From Chloroflexota bacterium (GTDB lineage Bacteria; Chloroflexota; Ktedonobacteria; Ktedonobacterales; Ktedonobacteraceae): a stretch of 10,547 bases of DNA. This document shows positions 1 to 7,755 of the stretch, piece after piece (the first letter of the stretch is position 1; the number at the start of each line of letters is the position of its first letter). The DNA lies in the NCBI GenBank assembly GCA_005881495.1, contig VBHI01000017.1, positions 1 through 10,547 on the forward strand, in the 5' to 3' direction. The notes under the pieces were generated by a model that saw only the letters and a program-made list of their open reading frames with translations, did not search any database and was not told the origin of the DNA. Both the position numbers and the translations under genes were made by a program.

Positions 1-538
1 CGAAGAGGCACTGGTCAGTTGGTATGGGCTCCGAACATGGCTAGAGGGCGGTTTTAAACATTTCAAACGCGGGCTTTGGGGGTGGCACCAGAGCAAAATG
101 GAGCGAGCCAGTAGTGTGGAACGGCTCTGGTTGGCGATGGCTCTCGCTCAGTTGTGGTGCGTGAGTCTGGGATGCCAGGCGGAGGCGCAGCTCGAGGCGG
201 AGTTTCGGCAAAACGAGCCTGCTGCATCGTTGCCTGAGCGGCATATCGCCCATCGACGGCGAAAGCGAGCGGTCGGTCAACTTCCCGCTCGCCGCTTGAG
301 TTGTGTGGTGCGCGCAAGACTGATCCTGCTGGCTATGCGGTCCCGGTCCGAACCGTTGGCTGTGGGCATCTTGCGGGCGCGACCCTGGCCCCAGACCATC
401 ACCGCGCCCCAGAAACAGCGCACACCTTCAGCGTTGAAGAAGAAGCAAACGCAAAAGGAAAAGGAACGTCGCAAACGACAAAAACGCCGCGCGCGGGAAC
501 ATGCCCGTGCCACGGGTTAAAATACCTATACTTGTAAG
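1..538 (+). mobile_element. Right-hand end of an IS4-superfamily insertion sequence
   Basis: The window opens inside an insertion sequence whose left end lies outside it. The transposase reading frame runs to TAA at 518-520. LuxR-homologous sequence begins at about 539, at the codons for PPRLHL. The element must therefore end between 521 and about 538, within AATACCTATACTTGTAAG. The exact terminal inverted repeat and any target duplication cannot be determined without the left end. The boundary is inferred from where similarity to the second LuxR gene of the window starts (minus strand, near 7645). Confidence 0.7.
2..520 (+). CDS. IS4-superfamily transposase, C-terminal part (5' end outside window)
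   Basis: DDE transposase that would catalyse cut-and-paste movement of the element. Only the last 172 residues are present, and the frame is open to the left edge, so the ATG at 98 is internal. Codons at 23-67 spell YGLRTWLEGGFKHFK, an exact Y-(2)-R-(3)-E-(6)-K signature. This is the YREK motif of IS4-type transposases, and its E (44-46) is the third catalytic acidic residue. A WGWHQSKM stretch and a hydrophobic LWLAMALAQLW helix follow, as is usual for this group. The last ~35 residues are strongly Lys/Arg-rich, probably for DNA contact (inference). The first two catalytic aspartates lie outside the window. The stop codon is in the same frame as the downstream LuxR remnant. Confidence 0.85.
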   Translation, partial: EEALVSWYGLRTWLEGGFKHFKRGLWGWHQSKMERASSVERLWLAMALAQLWCVSLGCQAEAQLEAEFRQNEPAASLPERHIAHRRRKRAVGQLPARRLSCVVRARLILLAMRSRSEPLAVGILRARPWPQTITAPQKQRTPSALKKKQTQKEKERRKRQKRRAREHARATG

Positions 539-2869
539 CCCCCGCGGCTGCACCTCATCGTGGCCACCCGCGCCGACCCGCCACTACCACTTGCACGGCT
601 GCGAGCACGCGGGCTACTCACCGAGGTGCGGACGGCTGACTTACGCTTTGGAGGCGCCGAAGTGGGCGCGTTTCTGCAGGCTGTGATGGGGCTGAACCTG
701 GAGGCGTCGGCCATCGCCACTCTCGAGCGCCACACCGAAGGCTGGATTGCAGGTTTGCAACTGGCGGCGCTTTCGCTGCAGGGCAGAACCGATGTCTCCG
801 CATTTCTCGCTGCCTTCAGCGGCAGCCATCGCTATGTGCTCGATTACTTGAGCGACGAGGTGCTCGCGCGGCAGCCCGAGCAGGTGCAGCAGTTTCTCTT
901 GCACACCTGTCTTCTGGAACGCCTCAGCGGACCGCGCTGCGATGCGGTGACCGCTCAGGAGGGGAGCCAGGCCATGCTGGAAGCGCTCGAGCGAGCGAAC
1001 CTGTTTGTGGTCGCACTGGACGACGAGCGGCGCTGGTACCGCTACCACCACCTGTTTGCTGAGGTACTGCGCAGCCACCTTCAGCAAGCAGAGCCAACGT
1101 TACTGCCCGTCTTGCATCGCCGTGCCAGCTCCTGGTACGAGCAGCACGCGCTGCTTGTCGAAGCAGTGCAGCACGCCCTTGCCGTTCCCGACGCTGAGCT
1201 CGCTGCCCGCTTGATCGAACCAATTGCGCTCTCCACTGGGTTCCAGGGTCAGCTCAACACAGTGCTCGAGTGGATGAACGCGCTGCCCGAGGCACTGGTG
1301 CGCACACGTCCACGCCTGTGTGTGTACTATGCAGTTTTGCTCCTCTTCACCAATCAACCGGAGGCAGCCGAGACCCGCTTGCAGCAAGCTGAACGGGGTA
1401 TCGAAGAGGGGATGCCTGCCGAGCAGGCACAGGCCATTCTGGGTTGGGTGCTCGACATCCGTGGGGACATCGCCCTTGACCATGGTGATATTCCGCAGGC
1501 GGTCTCACTGGCACACCATGCACTCGAGCTTCTGCCGGAAGCGGAGGTTATCCCTCGTACGGGCGCCCTGGCCACCACGACCCGCGCTTATCTGGTGAGC
1601 GGGGATGTGACATCCGATTCCGAAAGTGAGGTTGCAGCAGCGGTGGCAGTCATCCGCCCCTCGGGCAACCAGTTTTCAACCGTGAACAGCACCTGTCTGC
1701 TGGCGCGGCTGCATATCCTGCAGGGCAGGCTCCGGCAGGCCGCTGCCACCTATGCACAGCTAGTGCAGGTGGTCCCACGACCGGAGGTGTTGCAAACTGC
1801 ATTTAGTAGTATCTTCTATTATTTTGGCCTGGGCGATTTGCTGTACGAGTGGAACGAACTGGATGCGGCTGAACGGCACTTCTTGCAAGGTATAGCGATG
1901 GTCAAGGAGACACACACAGTAGAGCCTTTTGTGGCGGTACTCGGCTATACTACCCTGGCCCGCCTTGAGCAGGCGCGTGGCAACACCCGTGAAGCACTCG
2001 CGACCCTTGACACCCTGGCGCATCTGGCTCAGCAGCGGCACTTTCCTCAGCGACAGGTGACCCAGATGGCCGCAGTACAAGCGCAGATCGAGCTGGCGCA
2101 GGGCAACCTGGCAGCAGCCATCCGCTGGGCGGACGCCAGTGGCCTGTCTACTGAGGATGAGGATCTGCCGTATCCCCGTGAGGGCGAGTACCTTGTCCTG
2201 GCGCGGGTGCGCATCGCCCAGGCACTCGACGACCCGTCGGCTCCTTTTCTCCATGATGCCCTGCACCTCTTGGGGCGGCTGCAAGCGTCAGCCGAGGCGA
2301 AAGCACGCATGGGCAGTGCGCTGGAAATCCTTGTGCTGAGCGCGCTGGCTCTGGAAGCACAAGGGAATCGCATGGGGGCCCTCTCCACATTGGAACGGGC
2401 ACTCGAACTCGCCGCACCGGAAGGCTACATCCGGCTCTTCGTCGACAAGGGTGCACCAATGCTGGCCTTGCTGCGTCTGGCCAAAGCACGCAGCAGCGTA
2501 TCGGGGTACGTGGCTACCCTCTTGAGCACCTTTGGGGAGCAGCACGTCTCAGATCTCCCTCTTTCCTCTGCTCGCCCCAGTACGCTTGCGGAACCGCTGA
2601 CCGAGCGCGAGCGCGACGTGCTGCGCTTGCTGCTTGAAGGAGCCTCCAACCGCGAGATCGCTCGTCACCTCGTCCTCAGCGTGAACACGGTGAAACGGCA
2701 CGTCTATAACCTCTGTGGCAAACTGGGGGTGCAGAGCCGTGCGCAAGCGATCGTTCGTGCCAGGACACGCAACCTCTTGCAGTTCACCGCTCCCACACCT
2801 GTCCCCTGTAAAAATCATCCACCTGCTACACCAGGGGCAGACACCGTAACGTCAGGGTCTTCAAAATGA
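539..2869 (+). pseudogene. MalT-like LuxR-family regulator, 5'-truncated at the IS junction
   Basis: Remnant of a large ATP-dependent (STAND/MalT-type) transcription activator. The largest open frame starts at GTG 560 (769 residues), but no ribosome binding site precedes it. Homology begins at about 539, so this GTG is probably an internal Val codon. Family members begin with a P-loop (GFGKTT) and a Walker B (VLDDYH), and both are missing here. What remains is the ATRADPPLPL strand, the TEGWIAGLQLAALSL and WYRYHHLFAEVL segments (about 59-73 and 159-170), a long TPR-like helical sensor region, and a C-terminal LuxR HTH (about 680-742) containing TERERDVLRLLLEGASNREI and SVNTVKRHVYNLCGKLGV. The product is closely similar throughout to the minus-strand LuxR protein at 5404-7755, but has about 27 extra C-terminal residues. 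Without the ATPase core, normal nucleotide-gated activation should be lost. Confidence 0.85.
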
Positions 2870-3124
2870 TGAACGCATCCAATGTCAGTAGCCACGTTAA
2901 AATGGCTTAGTATCTATCTCAAACATCACTCCTCGCAAGAGCCGGAGGTAGAGCAGTCGTTGCTCATAGGATAACTGCTCTAATCAGTGGGCGCCTTGTT
3001 CGCCCCCGATCCTCCACACGCTGAATCGAGAGGGAGAGACACCTTCCACATCTTGATGAGCTTGAATCACCAAAATGGGTGGAGTTCCCAATTTACGTGA
3101 GTGAGGAGGATTCTAGAATAGTGT
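2870..3124. other. Intergenic region between converging LuxR remnant and ATP-grasp gene
   Basis: I see no gene here. The region separates two converging genes. It holds the inverted repeat listed separately (2949-2982), a weak GGGCG/CGCCC pair at 2989-3005, and a 10-bp palindrome ATTCTAGAAT at 3110-3119. On the minus strand a weak stem (AAATTGGG, loop, CCCATTTT; 3072-3094) lies 31-53 nt past the ATP-grasp stop. It could serve as a poor intrinsic terminator, but it has only three GC pairs and a bulge. Confidence 0.5.
2949..2982. repeat. Inverted repeat, 9-bp perfect arms
   Basis: TAGAGCAGT at 2949-2957 is matched exactly by its reverse complement ACTGCTCTA at 2974-2982, with a 16-nt loop. It lies 80 nt past the LuxR remnant's stop codon. 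There is no T-run on either side, so a rho-independent terminator is not clearly supported. It may be a transcript hairpin or a binding site. Confidence 0.45.
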
Positions 3125-4459
3125 TCACTTGCCATCGAGGGCAACGATCGTTTCTACTGCGGCGGCGGTCAGGCTGTACGCGTTGACCGTGCCAGCGGCT
3201 ATATGCTGTGCTGCGCGTGGGCGCAGCAGGAGTTGCCCGCTTACCACAGCCAGCGGGATCAGGCTGGGAGGGTCCACGCGGACCGGTGTCAGGTCTTCCC
3301 GGCTCTCAGCGAAGATCCCACGACCCCCAATGCTCTGGGCAATGGTGCGCAGCACCTCCCGCCGCGATCCGCCCTGATCGGCGATCCCGAGGAGGATCGC
3401 CAGCAGGCTGTGGCTGCGTCTGCCGGGGTGTCCACTGAGGGGAACGTCAGAGACTCCCATCTCGCCAAGGGCTACCCGCACCGTAAGATCGGCGAGATTC
3501 ACTCCGCTGAGGGTGGCATTCATCGGCTCGACCAGCCGGGGATTGGCCTCGATGTAGGTGGGGTGTCCGGTCGCTTCATCGAAGAGATAATCGAGCGCCA
3601 GCGGGCCGTGCCACTCCAGTGCTCGGCCCAGGGTCACAAGGTGTTCCCGCACCTGGGGGTGATCCACCCCCGTGCGTGCGCTGTGCCCCCCGCCCACACT
3701 CACCCCCCGCGTCCGGGTGCAGTGCACGGCGAGGAGGCGGCCATGAGCAAAGACGGCTTGCGCCTGGCACAACGCACCGGACGCTTCTTCCTGCACGACG
3801 ATTTCGCGCGTCCCACCGAGCAGGCCCTGCTGTTCGAGCACGAGCGCGACACGGTCCCGCTCCACCCTGTTCGTGACGCGCCAGACCCCCTGTCCTGCTG
3901 TGCTGTACGCCGTCTTAAGGTAGGAGGGGAAGCGGTCCAGTATCTCCAGTTCCGCACGCGAGCTGACGATGCGGGTCGGTGGCTGCGGCAGGGAGAGCCG
4001 TTCCATCAGGCGCGCGAACGCCACTTTTCCCTGCACCTGCAGGAAGGCGTCAAACGAAGCGAGTGCAGTGCTCACACCGTCCGGTAGCTGATCGCGCACC
4101 TTCGCGAAGAGAAACGCCTGCTCATGGACCGGCAGCAGGACATCGTAGGGGTCCTGTGTGAGGTGCTGGAGCACAAACGCCAGGTAGCCGAGGGGGTCCG
4201 TTCCCACCGCCGGGCAGCGATAATAGCGCCGGACGAAGCGGGAGAAGCGGCTAATGCACAGCGGATGCGGATCGCACACATCGAGGGTATAGTCGCACCG
4301 ACCGAGGGCAGTGATCGTCTGTCGCGCTGAGAGGCTCGATCCCTCTGAGAGCAGGATGCGGAGTGATGAGCGCCCAGGACGACGCATTCCTGCTGGTGCG
4401 CTTCTCGGCGGGTCATGCGCCGGGGAATCGGGTGTCGTCTCGCTCTGTTGAGTAGTCAT
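3125..4459 (-). CDS. ATP-grasp domain carboxylate ligase, substrate unknown
   Basis: A 444-residue soluble enzyme of the ATP-grasp superfamily, which activates a carboxylate as an acyl-phosphate and joins it to an amine or other nucleophile. The start is well supported: a purine-rich AAGGAAGGA lies a few bases before the ATG. Residues 1-33 form a Pro/Ser-rich, probably disordered leader. Residues 34-120 form a Rossmann-like pre-ATP-grasp domain (RILLSEGSSLSARQT). The N-lobe follows, with GKVAFARLMERLSLPQP (144-160) and LKTAYSTAGQGVWRV (181-195), whose K182 and Gly-rich loop should bind ATP. VVQEEASG (221-228) forms the adenine-side hinge. D290 (ALDYLFD) and E304/N306 in YIEANPR are the expected metal ligands. 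All key positions look intact, so it is probably active. No signal peptide is visible. It follows the DUF5680 gene on the same strand after 129 nt. The substrate cannot be read from sequence; relatives act in amino acid, peptide and cell-envelope chemistry. Confidence 0.85.
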   Translation of the reverse strand: MTTQQSETTPDSPAHDPPRSAPAGMRRPGRSSLRILLSEGSSLSARQTITALGRCDYTLDVCDPHPLCISRFSRFVRRYYRCPAVGTDPLGYLAFVLQHLTQDPYDVLLPVHEQAFLFAKVRDQLPDGVSTALASFDAFLQVQGKVAFARLMERLSLPQPPTRIVSSRAELEILDRFPSYLKTAYSTAGQGVWRVTNRVERDRVALVLEQQGLLGGTREIVVQEEASGALCQAQAVFAHGRLLAVHCTRTRGVSVGGGHSARTGVDHPQVREHLVTLGRALEWHGPLALDYLFDEATGHPTYIEANPRLVEPMNATLSGVNLADLTVRVALGEMGVSDVPLSGHPGRRSHSLLAILLGIADQGGSRREVLRTIAQSIGGRGIFAESREDLTPVRVDPPSLIPLAVVSGQLLLRPRAAQHIAAGTVNAYSLTAAAVETIVALDGK

Positions 4460-4588
4460 AATCTTCCTTCCTTCATCTCATCAGAAATTGTGAGTAGTGT
4501 ATGCGTAACTTCTCAGGTAGGCTCACCGCAAGAGCTTATGTGGAAAACGGGTTGGAATGCTCTCCTATTGAGGGTCTCTCCTCACTGA

Positions 4589-5077
4589 TCAATCCTGGAG
4601 GAGACCACCATGATAGAGCAGTTCATAGACAACTTCGTCCGCAAGAGAGATGTATTCTCTGCCCTGAAACGAGCGAACGTCACCCGTATTCTGATCGACA
4701 TAACGGAGCGATCCTTCTTGATGCTCGAAGCCACCTAAGAATCTTCCCTCTGTGTACATACGCGAGAGGCTTTTCATAATCAACTGGCCTGCTTGGGAAG
4801 ACGTGATTTTGTCTGGTCTTATGATCACGCCGAAATAGTTCATGCCCCAGACAGGTTTCATCTGATAATACACAATTTCTTGTCCAATGAAATCGCTTTC
4901 CCCAAGATAACTGTCGTGATAGGCCCAATCGCCTTCCGTAAATTGCAAATCTTTTGAGCCTAAGCGATAGGGAAGAAGCTTTCTGCTCCCTCCAACATAG
5001 GTGCTTTGTTTTGCCCGGACGATAAATTGCTCCAACGTTGTAAACCCTTGTGGAAATTGACTTGACATGGTGAACAC
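4589..5077 (-). CDS. DUF5680 domain-containing protein
   Basis: A 162-residue soluble protein that I recognise as the DUF5680 family, whose function is not established. Conserved segments are visible in order: LEQFIVRAKQSTYVGG (15-30), SRKLLPYRLGSKDL (31-44), EGDWAYHDSYLG (48-59), GQEIVYYQMKPVWGMNYFG (65-83), SRMYTEGRFLGGFE (105-118) and YELLYHGGLL (151-160). The domain appears full length, with no extra domain. The start is GTG at 5077, because AAGGAG lies 5 nt upstream of it; the in-frame ATG at 5068 is an alternative but sits 14 nt from that motif. A strong palindrome overlapping a candidate promoter lies 69-94 nt upstream, suggesting repressor control. It may be cotranscribed with the ATP-grasp gene 129 nt downstream (inference). 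Confidence 0.82.
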   Translation of the reverse strand: MFTMSSQFPQGFTTLEQFIVRAKQSTYVGGSRKLLPYRLGSKDLQFTEGDWAYHDSYLGESDFIGQEIVYYQMKPVWGMNYFGVIIRPDKITSSQAGQLIMKSLSRMYTEGRFLGGFEHQEGSLRYVDQNTGDVRSFQGREYISLADEVVYELLYHGGLLQD

Positions 5078-5142
5078 TCACTCCTTCTTCGTATTGGGTG
5101 GTGGCTCCCACCCGCATTAAGTAAACAAAAGGACTGAAATTG

Positions 5143-5171
5143 GTATTGAGACGAAGTGCACTTCGTCTCAA
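5143..5171 (-). promoter_or_regulatory. Candidate promoter with palindromic operator, upstream of DUF5680 gene
   Basis: On the minus strand a -35-like TTGAGA (5166-5171) and a -10-like CAATAC (5143-5148) are separated by exactly 17 nt. The spacer is filled by a perfect palindrome. Transcription would start near 5136, giving a leader of about 60 nt before GTG 5077. Read on the plus strand, the same palindrome offers TTGAGA (5146-5151), 17 nt, then CAAGAT (5169-5174), so a divergent promoter is also possible, although no plus-strand gene follows. The -10 matches are modest. Confidence 0.45.
5146..5171. repeat. Perfect 26-bp palindrome, probable operator
   Basis: Half-site TTGAGACGAAGTG (5146-5158) is followed directly by its exact reverse complement (5159-5171), with no spacer and no mismatch. 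Perfect dyads of this length in an intergenic region, placed over a promoter, are typical of binding sites for dimeric repressors of TetR, MarR or similar type. No such regulator gene is seen in the window. Confidence 0.85.
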
Positions 5172-5403
5172 GATGTGAGCGGCGATGAGGTATGATACAT
5201 CTCTGATAGGCAAAGTATAGCTGACGCGAACCATGTGAGAGAAGAGCACGACTGATCATTTTGCTCATCATCTTGCTGATCACCGTGTGATCGCCGGGCC
5301 GTTGCTTCAGAGATGATAGTAGGGCGGGACGGGTGAGATCCCGCACACTCAAGTCGTAGCTGTGGAGTGATTGTTGCCGGGAACATAGATGGGGAGTCAT
5401 GAG
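5172..5403. other. Intergenic region between DUF5680 promoter and LuxR paralogue
   Basis: No convincing gene. The open frames crossing it have no recognisable protein features and overlap each other. Two perfect hairpins occur: GATCACcgtGTGATC (5278-5292) and GCGGGA/TCCCGC with a 9-nt loop (5324-5344). The second lies 60-80 nt past the stop of the minus-strand LuxR gene and might slow transcription, but no T-run follows on the minus strand. Confidence 0.5.
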
Positions 5404-7755
5404 TTACAAGAGGTTGAGAGTCCTGGCACGGACGATCGCCTGCGCGCGGCTCTGCACCCCCAGTTTGCCACAAAGGTTATAGACGTGCCGCTTCACCGTG
5501 TTCACACTCAGAACAAGGCGACTGGCGATCTCGCGGTTGGTAGCTCCCTCAAGCAGCAGGCGCAGTACCTCGCGCTCGCGCTCGGTCAGCGGTTCGGCAA
5601 GTGGACCGGGGCGAGCGTCGAGAAGAGGAAGATCTGAGGTGTGCTGCTCACCGAAGGCTGCCAATAGGGTGGCAACGTACCCCGATACGCTGCTGCGTGC
5701 CTGAGCCTGGCGCAGCAAGGCCAGCATCGGTACTCCCTCGTCGACGAAGAGACGGATGTAGCCCTCTGGGGCGGCGAGCACGAGCGCCCGTTCTAGGGTG
5801 GAGAGGGCGCTCATCCGGTCACCTTGTGCCTCCAGGGCCAGCGCACGTAGCACACGGATTTCCAGCACGCTGCCCATGCGAGCTTTGGCTTCAGCATCCC
5901 GGATCAGCCGATCCAGCAAGTGCAGCACATCCTGGAAGAAATGACTTGCCGGGTCATCACGCGCCTGCGCAATGCGCACCCGTGCCAGGGCCAGGTAATC
6001 GCCCTCGCGAGGATAGCGCAAGTCCTCATCGTTGGTAGACAGGCCACTGCTGTCTGCCCAGTGGATGGCCGCAGCCAGGTTGCCCTGCGCCAGCTCGAGC
6101 TGTGCCTGTACAGCAGCCGCATGGGGCAGCAGGTGCGGAGCGAAGTGCCGCCGCTCGGCCAATCGAAGCAATGCATCCAGGGTCGCCAGGGCTGCGGGAA
6201 TGGTGCCATGCGCCTGCTGCAGGAGTGCCAGAGCGGTGTAGCCCCGTATCGCCACAAAAGGCTCCACCGTCAGTGTCTCCTTGATCATCGCCATGCCTTG
6301 TGCCAGGTGCCGTTCGGCAGCCTCCAGCTCGTTCCACTCGCGCAGCAGGTCGCCCAGGCCGAAATAGTAGTAGAGGCTGCCGAAGACGGTCTGCAACACC
6401 TCCGGTCGTGGGACCGCCTGCACCACTTGCTCATACGTGGCGGCGGCCTGCCGGAGCCTGCCCTGCAGGATGTACAGGCGCGCCTGCAGGCAGATGCTCG
6501 TCACGGTTGAAAACAGGGTGTCCGAGGTGCGTATGAACGCCGCCGCTGCTGCGATCTCGCGTTCGGTGGCGGGGGTCACATTCCCACTCACCAGGTAGGC
6601 GCGAATCGTGGTCACCAGGGCGCTCGAGCGAGGGATCACCTCCGCTTCCGGCAACAGCACCAGCGCCTGGTGAGCGAGGGAGAGCGCCTGCGGAATGTCT
6701 CCAGAGAGAAGGGCGGTGTACCCACGGGTGGCGAACACGTAGCCCAGGATGGTCTGCGCCTGCTCGGCAGGCAGCTCGTGGACACCCCGTTCGGCTTGCT
6801 GCAGGAGTTCCCCGGCCGCCTCCAGCTGATTGGTGAGCGCCAGCCATCCTGCGTGGTAGACACAGAGGAAGGGATGTGTGCGCACCAGTGCCTCCGGAAG
6901 AGCGTTCATCCATCCAAGCACCGTGTAGACCTGACCCTGGAATGCAGCGGAGAGAGCAATCGGTTCGATTAAGCGGGCCGCGAGCTCGACATCGGGAATG
7001 GCCAGGGCGTGCTGCACCGCTTCGATCGACAGCTCGTGCTGCTCGTACCAGGCGCTGGCACGCCGATGCAAGACGGATGGCAAGGTAGGCTCCCTCTGCT
7101 GGAGGTGGCTGCGCAGCACCTCGGCAAACAGGTGGTGGTAGCGGTACCAACGCCGCTCCTCGTCCAGCGCGGCCACAAACAGGTTGGCCCGCTCGAGGGC
7201 CTCCAGTATGGCCTGGCTCCCTTCCTGACCGGTCACCGCATCGCAGAGTGGCCCGCTGAGGCGCTCCAGGAGACAGGTATGCAAGAGAAACTGCTGCACC
7301 GAGGCGCCCTGCCGCGCGAGCACCTCTTCACTCAGGTAGTCGAGCACATAGCGATGACTGCCGGTGAAGGCAGTCAGAAACGCGGAGACATCGGTTCTGC
7401 CCTGCAGCGAGAGCGCAGCCAGTTGCAGGTCGGCAATCCAGCCCTCCGTGCGGCTTTCGAGGGCGGCAATGGCCGAAGCCCCCAGGTCCAGCCCCATCAC
7501 GGCCTGCAGAAACGTACTGGCCTCCTCTGTGTCAAAACGTAAGTCGGCCGTCCGCACCTCGGTGAGCTGTCCTTGTGCCCGCAGGCGCGACAAGGGCAGG
7601 GGTGGATCAGCCCGGCTCGCCAGGACGAGGTGCAGCTGCGGGAGCAGGTGCTCCAACAGGAAGGTCATGCCGCGCTGAACGGGGTCGGCGGTAATGACGT
7701 GGTAGTCATCCAGCACGAAGGCAACATCCCCTGCATCGCGGCTCAATAGGTTCAT
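5404..7755 (-). CDS. MalT-like LuxR-family regulator, ATPase domain damaged
   Basis: A 783-residue open frame encoding most of a STAND/MalT-type activator, a class in which ATP and an inducer control oligomerisation and a C-terminal HTH binds DNA. Seen in order: Walker B-like VLDDYH (14-19); LASRADPPLPL (45-55), the arginine-bearing strand of the ATPase; TEGWIADLQLAALSL (103-117); WYRYHHLFAEVL (203-214); a long TPR-like helical region; and an intact LuxR HTH (723-783) with TEREREVLRLLLEGATNREI and NTVKRHVYNLCGKLGV. The ATG at 7755 is the first start in frame, but no ribosome binding site precedes it and family members begin roughly 100 residues earlier. The Walker A motif lies upstream in the same frame (next entry), separated by an abnormal junction. 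It is a close paralogue of the plus-strand remnant at 539-2869. It is probably decaying; it could still make a DNA-binding fragment if translated. Confidence 0.85.
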   Translation of the reverse strand: MNLLSRDAGDVAFVLDDYHVITADPVQRGMTFLLEHLLPQLHLVLASRADPPLPLSRLRAQGQLTEVRTADLRFDTEEASTFLQAVMGLDLGASAIAALESRTEGWIADLQLAALSLQGRTDVSAFLTAFTGSHRYVLDYLSEEVLARQGASVQQFLLHTCLLERLSGPLCDAVTGQEGSQAILEALERANLFVAALDEERRWYRYHHLFAEVLRSHLQQREPTLPSVLHRRASAWYEQHELSIEAVQHALAIPDVELAARLIEPIALSAAFQGQVYTVLGWMNALPEALVRTHPFLCVYHAGWLALTNQLEAAGELLQQAERGVHELPAEQAQTILGYVFATRGYTALLSGDIPQALSLAHQALVLLPEAEVIPRSSALVTTIRAYLVSGNVTPATEREIAAAAAFIRTSDTLFSTVTSICLQARLYILQGRLRQAAATYEQVVQAVPRPEVLQTVFGSLYYYFGLGDLLREWNELEAAERHLAQGMAMIKETLTVEPFVAIRGYTALALLQQAHGTIPAALATLDALLRLAERRHFAPHLLPHAAAVQAQLELAQGNLAAAIHWADSSGLSTNDEDLRYPREGDYLALARVRIAQARDDPASHFFQDVLHLLDRLIRDAEAKARMGSVLEIRVLRALALEAQGDRMSALSTLERALVLAAPEGYIRLFVDEGVPMLALLRQAQARSSVSGYVATLLAAFGEQHTSDLPLLDARPGPLAEPLTEREREVLRLLLEGATNREIASRLVLSVNTVKRHVYNLCGKLGVQSRAQAIVRARTLNLL

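Noticed and set aside
98..520. ATG at 98 as a complete 140-residue gene
   Set aside because: The frame is open to the left edge and the catalytic YREK motif lies upstream of this ATG, so it is internal to a transposase.
539..2869. Gene symbol malT for the LuxR regulators
   Set aside because: Only the architecture is shared with MalT; the inducer and targets are unknown, and Ktedonobacteria-like genomes carry many such paralogues.
3203..4087. Long plus-strand open frame (294 codons)
   Set aside because: It is antisense to the well-supported ATP-grasp gene, has no domain-like features, and is explained by GC-rich codon bias.
4680..5249. Minus-strand frame of 189 codons overlapping the DUF5680 gene and its promoter region
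   Set aside because: It overlaps a clearly conserved protein in another frame and shows no protein-family features.
5278..5344. Two hairpins as a rho-independent terminator for the LuxR gene
   Set aside because: The stems are perfect, but no T-run follows on the minus strand; kept only as structure.
4960..5400. Minus-strand 146-codon frame across the 5172-5403 intergenic region
   Set aside because: Low-complexity Ser/His/Arg composition, overlap with the DUF5680 start and palindrome, and no recognisable motif.
6431..7150. Minus-strand alternative frame of 239 codons inside the LuxR gene
   Set aside because: Arg/Pro/Gly-rich shadow of the LuxR frame without recognisable motifs.
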